Origin: an uncultured Christensenella sp.
GTDB lineage: Bacteria; Bacillota; Clostridia; Christensenellales; Borkfalkiaceae
DNA: 64,000 nt
Reading direction: 5' to 3'
NCBI GenBank assembly: GCA_910578145.1
Contig: CAJTPJ010000001.1
Span: forward strand, 144,944 to 208,943
The notes under the pieces were generated by a model that was not told where the DNA came from, searched no databases, and worked only from the letters and a program-made list of their open reading frames with translations. Shown piece by piece: positions 41,849-50,266 of the stretch. The first letter of the stretch is position 1. Every line of letters starts with the position of its first letter. A program made the position numbers and the translations under genes.

Positions 41849-41933
41849 GAGATGGCGGAGTGGTCGAACGCGCACGACTCGAAATCGTGTTACGGGCAAC
41901 TGTACGGGGGTTCAAATCCCTCTCTCTGCGCCA
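41846..41933 (+). tRNA. tRNA-Ser(CGA)
   Basis: 88 bases with acceptor GCAGAGA/TCTCTGC, anticodon loop CTCGAAA (anticodon CGA), a long class II variable arm, T-loop TTCAAAT and encoded CCA. It forms the third unit of the 88-bp periodicity. 41413-41640 upstream is A/T-rich with no gene that I see. Confidence 0.93.
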
Positions 41934-42049
41934 AAAGGGACGCAAGTTGAACGCTTGCGCCTTTTTTATTTCAAGCAATAGCTTTAATATCTTTGTGTTT
42001 TTAAACGGTCTGTGATATTATAAAGAAAAATTTTTAAGCGTGTCGTGCA

Positions 42050-43234
42050 ATGTTAGGTTTGCTTATTGCTATAATATACTTAAGTTTTATAAGTTTGGGG
42101 TTACCGGATTCGTTGCTGGGTTCGGCTTGGCCCGTAATGCGCATAGAATTTGACGCTCCGCTGTCATTTGCCGGCATTATTTCGGTAATTATATGCGCAG
42201 GCACTATAATTTCAAGTTTGCTAAGCGACAGACTAACCAAAAAATTCGGCACGGCGTTGGTTACGGCAACCAGCGTAACTATGACTGCAGTTGCGCTTTT
42301 TCTTTTTTCAATAAGCACTGAGTTTTGGATGCTTATAATATTTGCAATTCCGTACGGGCTTGGCGCGGGCGGGGTGGACGCTTCGTTAAATAATTACGTT
42401 GCCCTGCACCTTAAAGCCAGGCATATGAGTTGGTTACACTGTATGTGGGGCGTTGGCGCGGCAATAAGCCCGTACGTTATGAGCTACGCTCTAACAAGCG
42501 GCACGGGTTGGAATCAGGGCTATCTGATAATTGCGATAATACAAATTTCCCTTTCGGCTCTGCTGTTTATCAGCCTGCCGCTATGGAAAAAGTGCGAAAA
42601 AGCGCGGCAAACGCAATCTTCCGCCGCAACCGAAACCCAACAACCAGTAAAAATTAAGTCGATTTTAAAAACAAAAGGAGCAATAGCCTGTTTTATTTGT
42701 TTTTTTAGTTACTGCGCGCTTGAGCAAACCACAATGCTGTGGGCAAGCAGTTATATGATTGTACACATCGCTTTAACGGAAGAAACCGCGGCAATGTTTG
42801 CAAGTCTGTTTTTTATAGGCATAACCGTAGGCAGGGGCATAAATGGCTTTCTTACCTTAAAATTTAAGGATAAAACTCTTATCCGTGCGGGGCTTGCGCT
42901 AATTTTAGCAGGAATAATTTTAATTGTTATACCCGCGTCAAAAATTTGTACAATCATCGGGTTTGTGGTATTGGGTTTGGGGTGCGCGCCGATATATCCA
43001 AGTATAATTCATATGACGCCAACCCTTTTCGGCTCGGATAAGTCGCAGGCAATGATAGGGGTGCAAATGGCAAGCGCGTACGCGGGCTCGTGCATTGCGC
43101 CGCCGTTGTACGGGCTTATTGCAAACCACGTAACCACTGAAATTTTGCCTGCATTCCTCGGCGTTTTTCTCATACTTATGCTTATAATGCACGAGTTAGT
43201 GGTAAAAAGCACTGCCGCCGCCACGGCAAAATAA
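42050..43234 (+). CDS. Major facilitator superfamily transporter
   Basis: Membrane transporter of 394 residues with ~12 hydrophobic helices. The loop 2-3 motif is SDRLTKKFGTALV, and central cytoplasmic loop residues ~185-205 are polar. The layout is like sugar or drug MFS proteins of the FucP/YbjJ type (SLGLPDSLLGSAWPVM near the N-terminus). Substrate unknown. The start lacks a visible ribosome site. Confidence 0.88.
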   Translation: MLGLLIAIIYLSFISLGLPDSLLGSAWPVMRIEFDAPLSFAGIISVIICAGTIISSLLSDRLTKKFGTALVTATSVTMTAVALFLFSISTEFWMLIIFAIPYGLGAGGVDASLNNYVALHLKARHMSWLHCMWGVGAAISPYVMSYALTSGTGWNQGYLIIAIIQISLSALLFISLPLWKKCEKARQTQSSAATETQQPVKIKSILKTKGAIACFICFFSYCALEQTTMLWASSYMIVHIALTEETAAMFASLFFIGITVGRGINGFLTLKFKDKTLIRAGLALILAGIILIVIPASKICTIIGFVVLGLGCAPIYPSIIHMTPTLFGSDKSQAMIGVQMASAYAGSCIAPPLYGLIANHVTTEILPAFLGVFLILMLIMHELVVKSTAAATAK

Positions 43235-43265
43235 TATATTTTCAAGCACGGCTTGATAATTTATA

Positions 43266-43310
43266 TAATCCTCCTTGTAAAGCAAATGCTCCGCAAGGGG
43301 GATTATTTTA
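43266..43310 (+). terminator. Terminator after the MFS gene
   Basis: Arms TAATCCTCCTTG/CAAGGGGGATTA (one G-U pair) followed by TTTTA. Confidence 0.75.
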
Positions 43311-43320
43311 GTTGGTATTC

Positions 43321-43393
43321 CGTGTCGTAATAATAGCCGTCTGTGCCGCAAAATTTCGTAGATATTGACAATTAAGAACCTATAATCTATTAT
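43321..43393 (+). promoter_or_regulatory. Candidate LytTR operator and promoter of the 43.6-kb lipoprotein
   Basis: Boxes CGTGTCGTA (GTGTCG from 43322) and CTGTGCCGC (GTGCCG from 43343) are exactly 21 bp apart. A perfect TTGACA (43365-43370) follows 22 bp after the second box, one helical turn further than at 742 and 18876, then TATTAT after 17 bp. GTCTGTGCCG is shared letter for letter with the regulator's own promoter. Confidence 0.58.
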
Positions 43394-43438
43394 GTAATCA
43401 ATCAACGCTGAAAATATAAAAAATAAGGGGGGAGCGTT

Positions 43439-43625
43439 ATGGTTAACGAAAAGGATTTTATTCTTAATCTTAAAAATGCTTTCTATTTCAGCGTTTGGTA
43501 TAGTTGAACCGATTAACTTTAGCGAATGCATAACGGTTGAGTTGAATTATGAAAAAGTTACGGTAGAAAGATATCGCAAAAAGATAAAAAAGATATTACA
43601 AAAATTTAACGCGGGAGAGGAATGA
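43439..43625 (+). CDS. Small leader ORF(s), possibly one frameshifted gene
   Basis: After a strong ribosome site (AAGGGGGGAGCG) the ATG at 43439 opens a 22-residue ORF (MVNEKDFILNLKN..., stop at 43505-43507). A second frame, from ATG 43476 to the stop at 43623-43625, encodes 49 residues (MLSISAFGIVEPINFSE... to FNAGEE). Its stop overlaps the start of the lipoprotein. The two frames are offset by one base at AAAAATG. They would join into a ~61-residue protein if one A were skipped or is a sequence error. No family recognised. Confidence 0.45.
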
Positions 43626-44557
43626 TGAAAAAGAAGCCGTTCGTAATAATATTAGCGATAATTATGATAATTATATCGCTAGTTTTTGCCGCTTGCAACG
43701 GTAATCCCACCGATACAACGCTGCCAGCCCCTCCTTCGGATTTAGAGCCTAAACCTGAGCCTGACCCTGAGCCTGAACCTTTGCCTGACCCGCCGCCCGA
43801 GGAGGTTTATGAAAGCGAAGGTATAGAATTTTATTCTATGTTTGAGTACGACGAAGTTTTGGGGGATTATGAAAAAGTTGTGTATTCGGTAGCAAGCGTA
43901 TGCCGTTACTCGGCTTGTAGAAATAACCTACACGATGAACTTTATAACAATTTGGAAATACCTAACGAGTATGGCGGATTGCCCGTTATAAAAATTAAAA
44001 GTTGGGGTTTCAGTTATAATAAACATTTAAATACGGTACGTATACCAGACGGCGTAACTACCATAGGTACAAATTCTTTTCAGGCTAGTAGCGTTAAAAA
44101 GATAACTATGACTGATTCGGTTACAATACTTGAATGGGGGGCGTTTGTAGACTGTTATAATTTATATAGTATAAGGCTATCCGATAATATTGAAGGTTTT
44201 TCTTTCGATTGTTTTTCTTGGTGTGACGATTTAAAAGTTATGAATATTCCTGCAAAACTTAAATATATGGCTCCAATGGCGGTACCTAGAGATATGGACT
44301 ATTTAATTATGCCGGAATTAGATAAGCTGGATATAAATATAGCCTATAAATTTTTGACAAAGAGTATAGTTATCCCGTCTTGCGTTGAAGAGTTAATTTT
44401 TGACTATGATAAATTTAAACCGTATTATCCCGAATTTCAAATAAATTTTAAGGGAACGGAAGAGCAGTGGGAAAGTATAATTTCCAAACTAAGTGAAGAG
44501 CAGTTGGAAGCAATACGAAAATTTAAGGTAAATTACAATTTTGAAATGGAAATTTAA
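43622..44557 (+). CDS. Lipoprotein with Pro/Glu spacer and leucine-rich repeats
   Basis: Exported lipoprotein of 311 residues with lipobox FAAC (cysteine near 28). A repetitive Pro-Glu/Asp wall-spanning spacer (PEPDPEPEPLPDPPPEE) follows. Residues ~105-235 have a BspA-type LRR_5 pattern (LNTVRIPDGVTTIGTNSF, SVKKITMTDSVTILEWGAF). It resembles the LRR tail of the SGNH protein at 2.85 kb. The ribosome site GGGAGAGG and an overlapping upstream ORF suggest coupled translation. It is downstream of a candidate LytTR site. Confidence 0.8.
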   Translation: MMKKKPFVIILAIIMIIISLVFAACNGNPTDTTLPAPPSDLEPKPEPDPEPEPLPDPPPEEVYESEGIEFYSMFEYDEVLGDYEKVVYSVASVCRYSACRNNLHDELYNNLEIPNEYGGLPVIKIKSWGFSYNKHLNTVRIPDGVTTIGTNSFQASSVKKITMTDSVTILEWGAFVDCYNLYSIRLSDNIEGFSFDCFSWCDDLKVMNIPAKLKYMAPMAVPRDMDYLIMPELDKLDINIAYKFLTKSIVIPSCVEELIFDYDKFKPYYPEFQINFKGTEEQWESIISKLSEEQLEAIRKFKVNYNFEMEI

Positions 44558-44558
44558 A

Positions 44559-44592
44559 ACCACGGGGAGCAACAGCTCCCCGTGGTATATTT
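44559..44592. terminator. Terminator between convergent genes
   Basis: Arms ACCACGGGGAGC/GCTCCCCGTGGT with A/T tracts on both sides. Confidence 0.85.
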
Positions 44593-46313
44593 TATTCTAT
44601 AGTTGAAATAAATTTTTTCATACAAGCGCAGGGCTTGCCGTACTTGTCGTAGCCCGTGTCGTTGCAAACGGGGCAGGAGTAGCGGGGCACGAAATCGTCT
44701 TTATCTATGCACAACTCTGCAAGTCTTTTGTTTTCCTCGGTTTCAAGCTCTTTAATGCGCTTGGAAATTTCCGCCGCCTGCGCCTTGTCGCGTATTTCTG
44801 CAAACGCAAGTTTTATAGAAAGCTCGTTAAGTTGTTTTTTAATATTTCCGTAAACCCCGTCTGCGGTAGCGCTGGCAACCGCCGCCTCGGCGCGCTGTTC
44901 CGCGGCGTGCCTTAAATCGAAATAATGCCGCTCGATTTCCGCGCGCAACGCCCCGTCGTCCGAAGCCTTGTCAGCTTTGCGCGCAACGGGAGCGGAGGCG
45001 GAGGCAAGTTTTTCCTTGCTGTAAACGCCGTCTGCCTTCCACGCCGAAAGTATTCCGTTCATATACGCCATAGGGTTGGATTTGCCCGAAGACAGCCGCG
45101 CCGCTTCCAAAAGCATCTCGTCGGAAAAATTCCAACTGCGCCATTTTGCCAAACTCTCCCTGTCCCAAGGCACTATTTTACGCGTAAGCCCGCTGCATTC
45201 TAATAAAGTTTTTATAAATTTATCCTCTGCGTTCCGCGTTTCAAGGTACTCTTTAACGCTTTTGTCCGCAACCACGCCGCGGTCGTACAGTTTTTGTAAA
45301 AAAGCGTCCATTTCCTCGAAAGAATGTTTTTCGGTTTTAAAAAGATAAGCGGAAACCTCTTTAAGGCATTCAAAAGAGAACCCTTTATTACACCATACGT
45401 TAACGTAATTTTCAACGTACGGCGCGGAGTTTTGCATATATACACCTAAATTTTTAGCAATATCCAGCGTAACCGCGTAAATCGAGTTTTTATTTTTGCA
45501 ATAATCTTCAATTTCTTTCGCGTCGAACCGCCTGTTTTTAAACAGCTCCTCCAAAGCCGAATCCAACTTTTCGCACGTTTTTGCTTTAAAACATTTTGCC
45601 GCGCAGATAATAGCCTCGTCGCCGAATCCAAGTTCCTTGGTCCATTTTTTGTAAAGTTTGTCGTCTTCCACGTCGGGTTGCTTTTTAATGCCTGCAGCGC
45701 TGAAAAGTTTGATAAGTGCAGGGGTGGAAGAGGTGTACGCCGACAACTTTTCGTCCACTTTTTTTGCAGAAGTCAAACCCTCGTCTGCAAAACTTTTAGC
45801 AACCTTTTTTATGTACTGCGGTCTTATTTTATCGCCGTGCAAATGCACGCAGTACGAAATTATCATAATTAGCGCGTGTTGGTCAAACCCGTAATCTTCT
45901 AAAAGACAAAAATAATCCATAAATTCGTTTGTGGAAACCATTCTGCCCTTTAAAATGCTTTGTACCGTTTTTGTAAAATCCGCGTATTTTTCGGGTTTAA
46001 TCTTTTTAGGCGCGCCGCTTATATTTTCCGCTTCCAAAATTTTAATTTCAAACGGTGTGCGTGATGTTATGGCTATAAGTTCAAGCTCGTCAAGATATTC
46101 GTAGCAGTCTTTTAGCTTTTCTTCGGTGAAAGAAAGTGCCGCGGCAACGTCTGTAAACGAGTATGCCGCGCCGTTTTGGTACACGAAAAGAGTGTATAAA
46201 TACGCTTTAACCGCGTCTGGGTTTAGGGCGGGCAAATATTTGGTTATAAACTTGTTTTCAACGCTCGTTGCCGATTTGTTGACCAGCCCGTCGGATACGG
46301 AAATAAAGGGCAT
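44592..46313 (-). CDS. DnaD/DnaB-like replication protein with DnaI-type zinc finger
   Basis: Protein of 573 residues. The N-terminal ~90 residues form a winged-helix domain (KAYLYTLFVYQNG, LSFTEEKLKDCYEYLDELELI) as in DnaD and DnaB of Bacillota. Several DnaD-type helical modules follow (~125-225, ~225-320, and WRSWNFSDEMLLEAARLSSGKSNPMAYMNGIL near 410-440, which matches the DnaD C-terminal YxxxIL motif). A coiled stretch (~460-535) leads to a C-terminal cysteine cluster, CPVCNDTGYDKYGKPCACMKKF. That cluster is the hallmark of the N-terminal zinc domain of the helicase loader DnaI/DnaC. No AAA+ ATPase domain follows. The role inferred is recruiting or loading the DnaB helicase, whose gene lies at 56.1 kb. 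Confidence 0.82.
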   Translation of the reverse strand: MPFISVSDGLVNKSATSVENKFITKYLPALNPDAVKAYLYTLFVYQNGAAYSFTDVAAALSFTEEKLKDCYEYLDELELIAITSRTPFEIKILEAENISGAPKKIKPEKYADFTKTVQSILKGRMVSTNEFMDYFCLLEDYGFDQHALIMIISYCVHLHGDKIRPQYIKKVAKSFADEGLTSAKKVDEKLSAYTSSTPALIKLFSAAGIKKQPDVEDDKLYKKWTKELGFGDEAIICAAKCFKAKTCEKLDSALEELFKNRRFDAKEIEDYCKNKNSIYAVTLDIAKNLGVYMQNSAPYVENYVNVWCNKGFSFECLKEVSAYLFKTEKHSFEEMDAFLQKLYDRGVVADKSVKEYLETRNAEDKFIKTLLECSGLTRKIVPWDRESLAKWRSWNFSDEMLLEAARLSSGKSNPMAYMNGILSAWKADGVYSKEKLASASAPVARKADKASDDGALRAEIERHYFDLRHAAEQRAEAAVASATADGVYGNIKKQLNELSIKLAFAEIRDKAQAAEISKRIKELETEENKRLAELCIDKDDFVPRYSCPVCNDTGYDKYGKPCACMKKFISTIE

Positions 46314-46435
46314 TTTTTAAAACTCCTGTTTTACGCTTGATTTCTTTTGTGAAAAGTACTATAATTTTATTTACATTATAACTGTTAGTGCGCCAAAAAT
46401 CAACCTTGGGCGTTGCTAATTGCTACAAATTTTTT

Positions 46436-47581
46436 ATGAAAATATTGCACACTTCCGATTTGCACGTCGGTAAAAAATTAATGGGCAGGGAACGCCTTGA
46501 CGAATTCCGCGCCGTATTTTCCGAGCTTGAGCGTATAAGTTCGGATAACGGGGTGGAACTTGTTCTTATCGCGGGCGACGTTTTCGATACGTACACACCG
46601 TCTGCCGAAGCGGAAGAAGTTTTTTACAGTGGCATAAATCTTTTGTCGGAAAACCGTGCGGTGCTTGTAATAAGCGGCAATCACGACGATTACGTGCGTT
46701 TAACGGCTGCTTCGGTGCTTGCCGAGCGGCGTAACGTTTATATTACGGGCAACAATTTAAAACCGATAAACTGTGCCGTGCGCGGTAGCGTTTACCCCGA
46801 AAAATCGGGCAACGGCTGGGTGATTTTTGCAAACGCCAAGGGCGAACGCGTGTATATTAACGCTTTGCCGTACCCAAACGAGGCACGCTTTAAAGAGGGG
46901 CGCTCCGACGAAACTTTCAGCGAAAAAATATCCCGTTGGATTGCGTGCGGGGAAGAGGGCAAAACGAAAAATATGCCGTCTGTATTCCTATCGCATATTT
47001 TCGTTGCCGGCGGCTCTGTAAGCGAAAGTGAGCGGGAGATTGATTTGGGCGGCGCGCGCGCAGTTCCTTTAAATTTATTGCCTGATTGTGATTATATCGC
47101 GTTGGGGCATCTTCATAAACGGCAAAAATTAGGTAAAAACGCATATTACAGCGGCGCGCCTATGCAATTTTCTTTTGACGAGGCAGGCGCGGAAAAAACC
47201 GTTAACGTATTTGATTTAACTGAAAACGGCGTGGAAAATTTTGTGCAAATACCCGTAAATTCGCCTAAAAAACTTATTAGGTTACAAGCAAACGGCGTGG
47301 AGGACGGCGTAAAACTTTTAAACGCAAACCCGCAGTATTTCGTTGAACTTACGCTTAATTTAAACGTGCCTATGACCCCGCAGGAGAGCGCCGCTATTCA
47401 CGAGCACGAAAATCTTGTTTCGCTTAAAACGGCGGTGCGCACGGTTGAGGCGGATTACGCGGTTTCCAACAAAAACAAAAGCTCGTCGCAGCTTTTTTCA
47501 GATTATTATAAACTGAGATACGGTTGCGATGTACCCGAGGAGTTGCTTGCGCTCTTTCTCTCGCTTACGGAGGAAGAATGA
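46436..47581 (+). CDS. sbcD: Nuclease SbcCD subunit D
   Basis: Mre11-type exonuclease/endonuclease subunit that trims DNA ends and hairpins. I start it at the ATG giving MKILHTSDLHVGKK (381 residues), the usual family start; the frame continues to GTG 46388 without homology. Phosphoesterase motifs are present: HTSDLHVG, AGDVFDT, SGNHDDY, LSHIFVAGG and ALGHLHKRQ. The stop overlaps the sbcC start (ATGA). Confidence 0.95.
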   Translation: MKILHTSDLHVGKKLMGRERLDEFRAVFSELERISSDNGVELVLIAGDVFDTYTPSAEAEEVFYSGINLLSENRAVLVISGNHDDYVRLTAASVLAERRNVYITGNNLKPINCAVRGSVYPEKSGNGWVIFANAKGERVYINALPYPNEARFKEGRSDETFSEKISRWIACGEEGKTKNMPSVFLSHIFVAGGSVSESEREIDLGGARAVPLNLLPDCDYIALGHLHKRQKLGKNAYYSGAPMQFSFDEAGAEKTVNVFDLTENGVENFVQIPVNSPKKLIRLQANGVEDGVKLLNANPQYFVELTLNLNVPMTPQESAAIHEHENLVSLKTAVRTVEADYAVSNKNKSSSQLFSDYYKLRYGCDVPEELLALFLSLTEEE

Positions 47582-50256
47582 AACCGTTAAAATTAGAATT
47601 TAAAGGCATAAACAGCTTTACGGAGCGTACAATAATAGACTTCGATATTTTGACGAAAAACGGCATTTTCGGTATTTTCGGGGATACGGGCAGCGGCAAA
47701 AGCACTATTTTGGACTGCATAAATTTTGCGCTTTACGGTAGTGTGGAACGAAGTAAAGAAAAAACCGATATAATAAATTATCGAGCCGCCGCCGCAGAAG
47801 TTAAATTTATTTTTAATATTTTAAACGACGGCAGGCGCAAAACTTATACGGTTGAACGCACGCTTAAAAAGGACAAATACGGCACTCACAAGGCCGCTTT
47901 GTATGAAAACGACGGCTCGGGCGAGGTGTGCATAGCCGACAAGGCTTCGCAGGTAGAGCGGAAGATAGTTGATATTTTAGGTGTTGAAGCCGAAGATTTT
48001 AGAAAATGCATCGCGCTTCCGCAAGGCGAGTTTGCGCAATTCGTTAAATCTTCGCCGTCGGCTCGGCTTGCGCTTATAGAAAGGCTGTTTAGTCTGTTCC
48101 GCTACGGCGACAGATTAAAAGAAAAAATAAATTACAGACAGTCGCAAACCGAGGGGATTTACCAAAATTTATCAGGCAGGTTGTTATCTTACGAAGATAT
48201 AACTAAAGAGCGGCTTGACTGCGTTTCGTTACAGCTTAAAAACGGCCGCGCCCAACTTGAAGAGCTTAAAACCAAGGAAAAGGCGGCAACCGAAAAAGCC
48301 GAAAAGCTAAAAGCCTTAGACGCGCTTTTTAAAGAGCTTGAAACAATCAATAAAAGCCTTGAAGCCGCATACGCCAAAAAGCCGGAAATAGACGGATTAA
48401 GGGCGGACTTATCGGTGTTGGCGCAGTGCAAAGAAGCGGTGGATTTATCCGACGAAACCGATAAAAAACGGCGCGAAGTTTCTGCGGCGAAATTAAGGCT
48501 TTCGGACCTTGAAAATAAAATTGGTGCCAATATATGCCTCGTTGAACGCTATAACGGGCAGTTAAAATCAGGAAATTTTGACGAGCTTATATCGCAACGG
48601 GTCGCGCTTGCGGCAACCTATTCGGTTTGCGACGGCAAGGAAGAAAAATTAAAAAATGCGTTGGCAAGCCTTACCGCGTGCAGGGAAAATTACCGCAGAA
48701 TTGAGGAAGAGAAAAACGCAATTTCAGTAAGGCTTGAAGAAGCCAAAGCCGAGGTTGAAAAATGCAGGCAAAGCCTTGAACTTTGCTCGCTTGAAAACGT
48801 TGAAAACCTGATAAACGTACAGTTTAAAGGTGCGGTTTTAAAAGAAGAGTATATAAAGAATTTAGACTACTTTGCAAACCTTAAAGGTAATATCCGCGTT
48901 TATGAAGAGCAATCGCCGTTATACGAGTACGTCAGCGGCGAAGTTACGGCAAAAATAGAGGAATACAAACAACGCGTAAACGACGTGCGCGATTTTAAAA
49001 TTTCAGGCATCGAAGCTCAGGTTGAACGCTTTAATCTGTTGGAAAAACAGCGCGTAGAAGCGCAAAAGGCTTTAAATTCCGCAAACGAGGCGGCGCAAAG
49101 CCTTGCGGCCAAACTGCAAATTAAGGAAAACCAACTTGAATCGGCCAAGAAAGAAGGCAAAGAGTTGCGTTTGCGCGCGGACGAGATAAAAAGCGAACTT
49201 GAACGGGCGTTTGGTAAGGATTGCACAGATTATGCTGCGGCGGTAAAGCAAAACTCCGACGAAATTAAAAAATTGCGGACAGAAAAAGAAGAGTGCGAGA
49301 AAGGTCTGCGGGCGGCGGAAAGCGCCGTAAACGAACTAAAAGTTTCGATAGAAAGCGTAAAGGCTTTAATAGGCGCGGCGGAAAAAGATATTAACGCGCT
49401 TGAAGAAAAAACCGCCGCAATAATAAACTCGATACCCCATAAAAGCGTGGAAAAGTGCAGGGAACTTTCGTCAAAGTTTAGTAACGTTGCCGAAGCGCAC
49501 AAAGCGGTAAGCGACTTTGATTTAAGGCTTTCCTCGCTTGAATTGCGGCGTGACGAACTTGCGAAAACCGAGGGGATAACTTCCGTTTCAGACGAGCTTT
49601 TGCAAAGCGCGGAACGTGAAAAGTCAAGCATATGCGGGGGTGTAGCTACTCTGACGGGCGAAATTGCGGTGCTTGAAAACGAGAAAAACAGCCTTGAAGC
49701 ACGCCTTAAAGATAAGCTGGAAATTTTAAAGGAATTCGAGGGCGTGGAAAAGGAACGTACGCTTATTGCAAGGTTGAAAGAGGTAACCAAAAGCAATAAG
49801 TTTTTGGAGTTTATTGCAAACGAGTACCTTTCCGAAATTTCCTCGTTGGCTTCTTCAACGCTTTTAAAACTTAACGACGGCAGATATTTTTTAACTTATA
49901 AAGACAATAATTTCTTCGTCGGCGACAATTACGACTGCGGCAACCTGCGCGGCGTAAACACGCTTTCGGGCGGAGAAACTTTTCTCGTTTCGTTGTCGCT
50001 TGCGCTTGCCTTATCGCAAACCATTTGCGCGCGTTCGCTTAAATCCATAGAGTTTTTCTTTTTGGACGAAGGTTTCGGCACGCTTGACAGCACGCTTGTT
50101 GATACCGTAATGGACGCGCTTGAAAAACTTAAAAGTTCGTCTTTCACGATAGGTGTAATAAGTCACGTGGAAGAACTTAAACATAGAATATCAAACAAAA
50201 TAACCGTAAATAAAGCAACCGAAAGCCGCGGCTCTACCGTGGAAGCGAGTTGTTGA
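47578..50256 (+). CDS. sbcC: Nuclease SbcCD subunit C (short, no zinc hook seen)
   Basis: Rad50-type ATPase partner of SbcD, 892 residues from the ATG overlapping the sbcD stop. Walker A is GDTGSGKSTILDC, the Q-loop region CIALPQGEFAQFVKS, the ABC signature NTLSGGETFLVSLSLALALS, and Walker B EFFFLDEGFGTLD. Between them lies a long coiled coil (~185-730). I could not find the CxxC zinc-hook motif that normally caps it, and the protein is shorter than typical SbcC (about 1000 residues or more). Confidence 0.92.
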   Translation: MKPLKLEFKGINSFTERTIIDFDILTKNGIFGIFGDTGSGKSTILDCINFALYGSVERSKEKTDIINYRAAAAEVKFIFNILNDGRRKTYTVERTLKKDKYGTHKAALYENDGSGEVCIADKASQVERKIVDILGVEAEDFRKCIALPQGEFAQFVKSSPSARLALIERLFSLFRYGDRLKEKINYRQSQTEGIYQNLSGRLLSYEDITKERLDCVSLQLKNGRAQLEELKTKEKAATEKAEKLKALDALFKELETINKSLEAAYAKKPEIDGLRADLSVLAQCKEAVDLSDETDKKRREVSAAKLRLSDLENKIGANICLVERYNGQLKSGNFDELISQRVALAATYSVCDGKEEKLKNALASLTACRENYRRIEEEKNAISVRLEEAKAEVEKCRQSLELCSLENVENLINVQFKGAVLKEEYIKNLDYFANLKGNIRVYEEQSPLYEYVSGEVTAKIEEYKQRVNDVRDFKISGIEAQVERFNLLEKQRVEAQKALNSANEAAQSLAAKLQIKENQLESAKKEGKELRLRADEIKSELERAFGKDCTDYAAAVKQNSDEIKKLRTEKEECEKGLRAAESAVNELKVSIESVKALIGAAEKDINALEEKTAAIINSIPHKSVEKCRELSSKFSNVAEAHKAVSDFDLRLSSLELRRDELAKTEGITSVSDELLQSAEREKSSICGGVATLTGEIAVLENEKNSLEARLKDKLEILKEFEGVEKERTLIARLKEVTKSNKFLEFIANEYLSEISSLASSTLLKLNDGRYFLTYKDNNFFVGDNYDCGNLRGVNTLSGGETFLVSLSLALALSQTICARSLKSIEFFFLDEGFGTLDSTLVDTVMDALEKLKSSSFTIGVISHVEELKHRISNKITVNKATESRGSTVEASC

Positions 50257-50266
50257 GGAGTGCAAT

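Noticed and set aside
41673..41933. CRISPR-like array from the regular 88-bp spacing
   Set aside because: Only three units, no repeat/spacer alternation, no cas genes, and the units are explained by tRNA-Ser duplication.
41620..42015. Open frames across the tRNA-Ser tandem repeats
   Set aside because: They are produced by reading through tRNA and 88-bp repeat DNA; the frame changes between units because 88 is not a multiple of 3.
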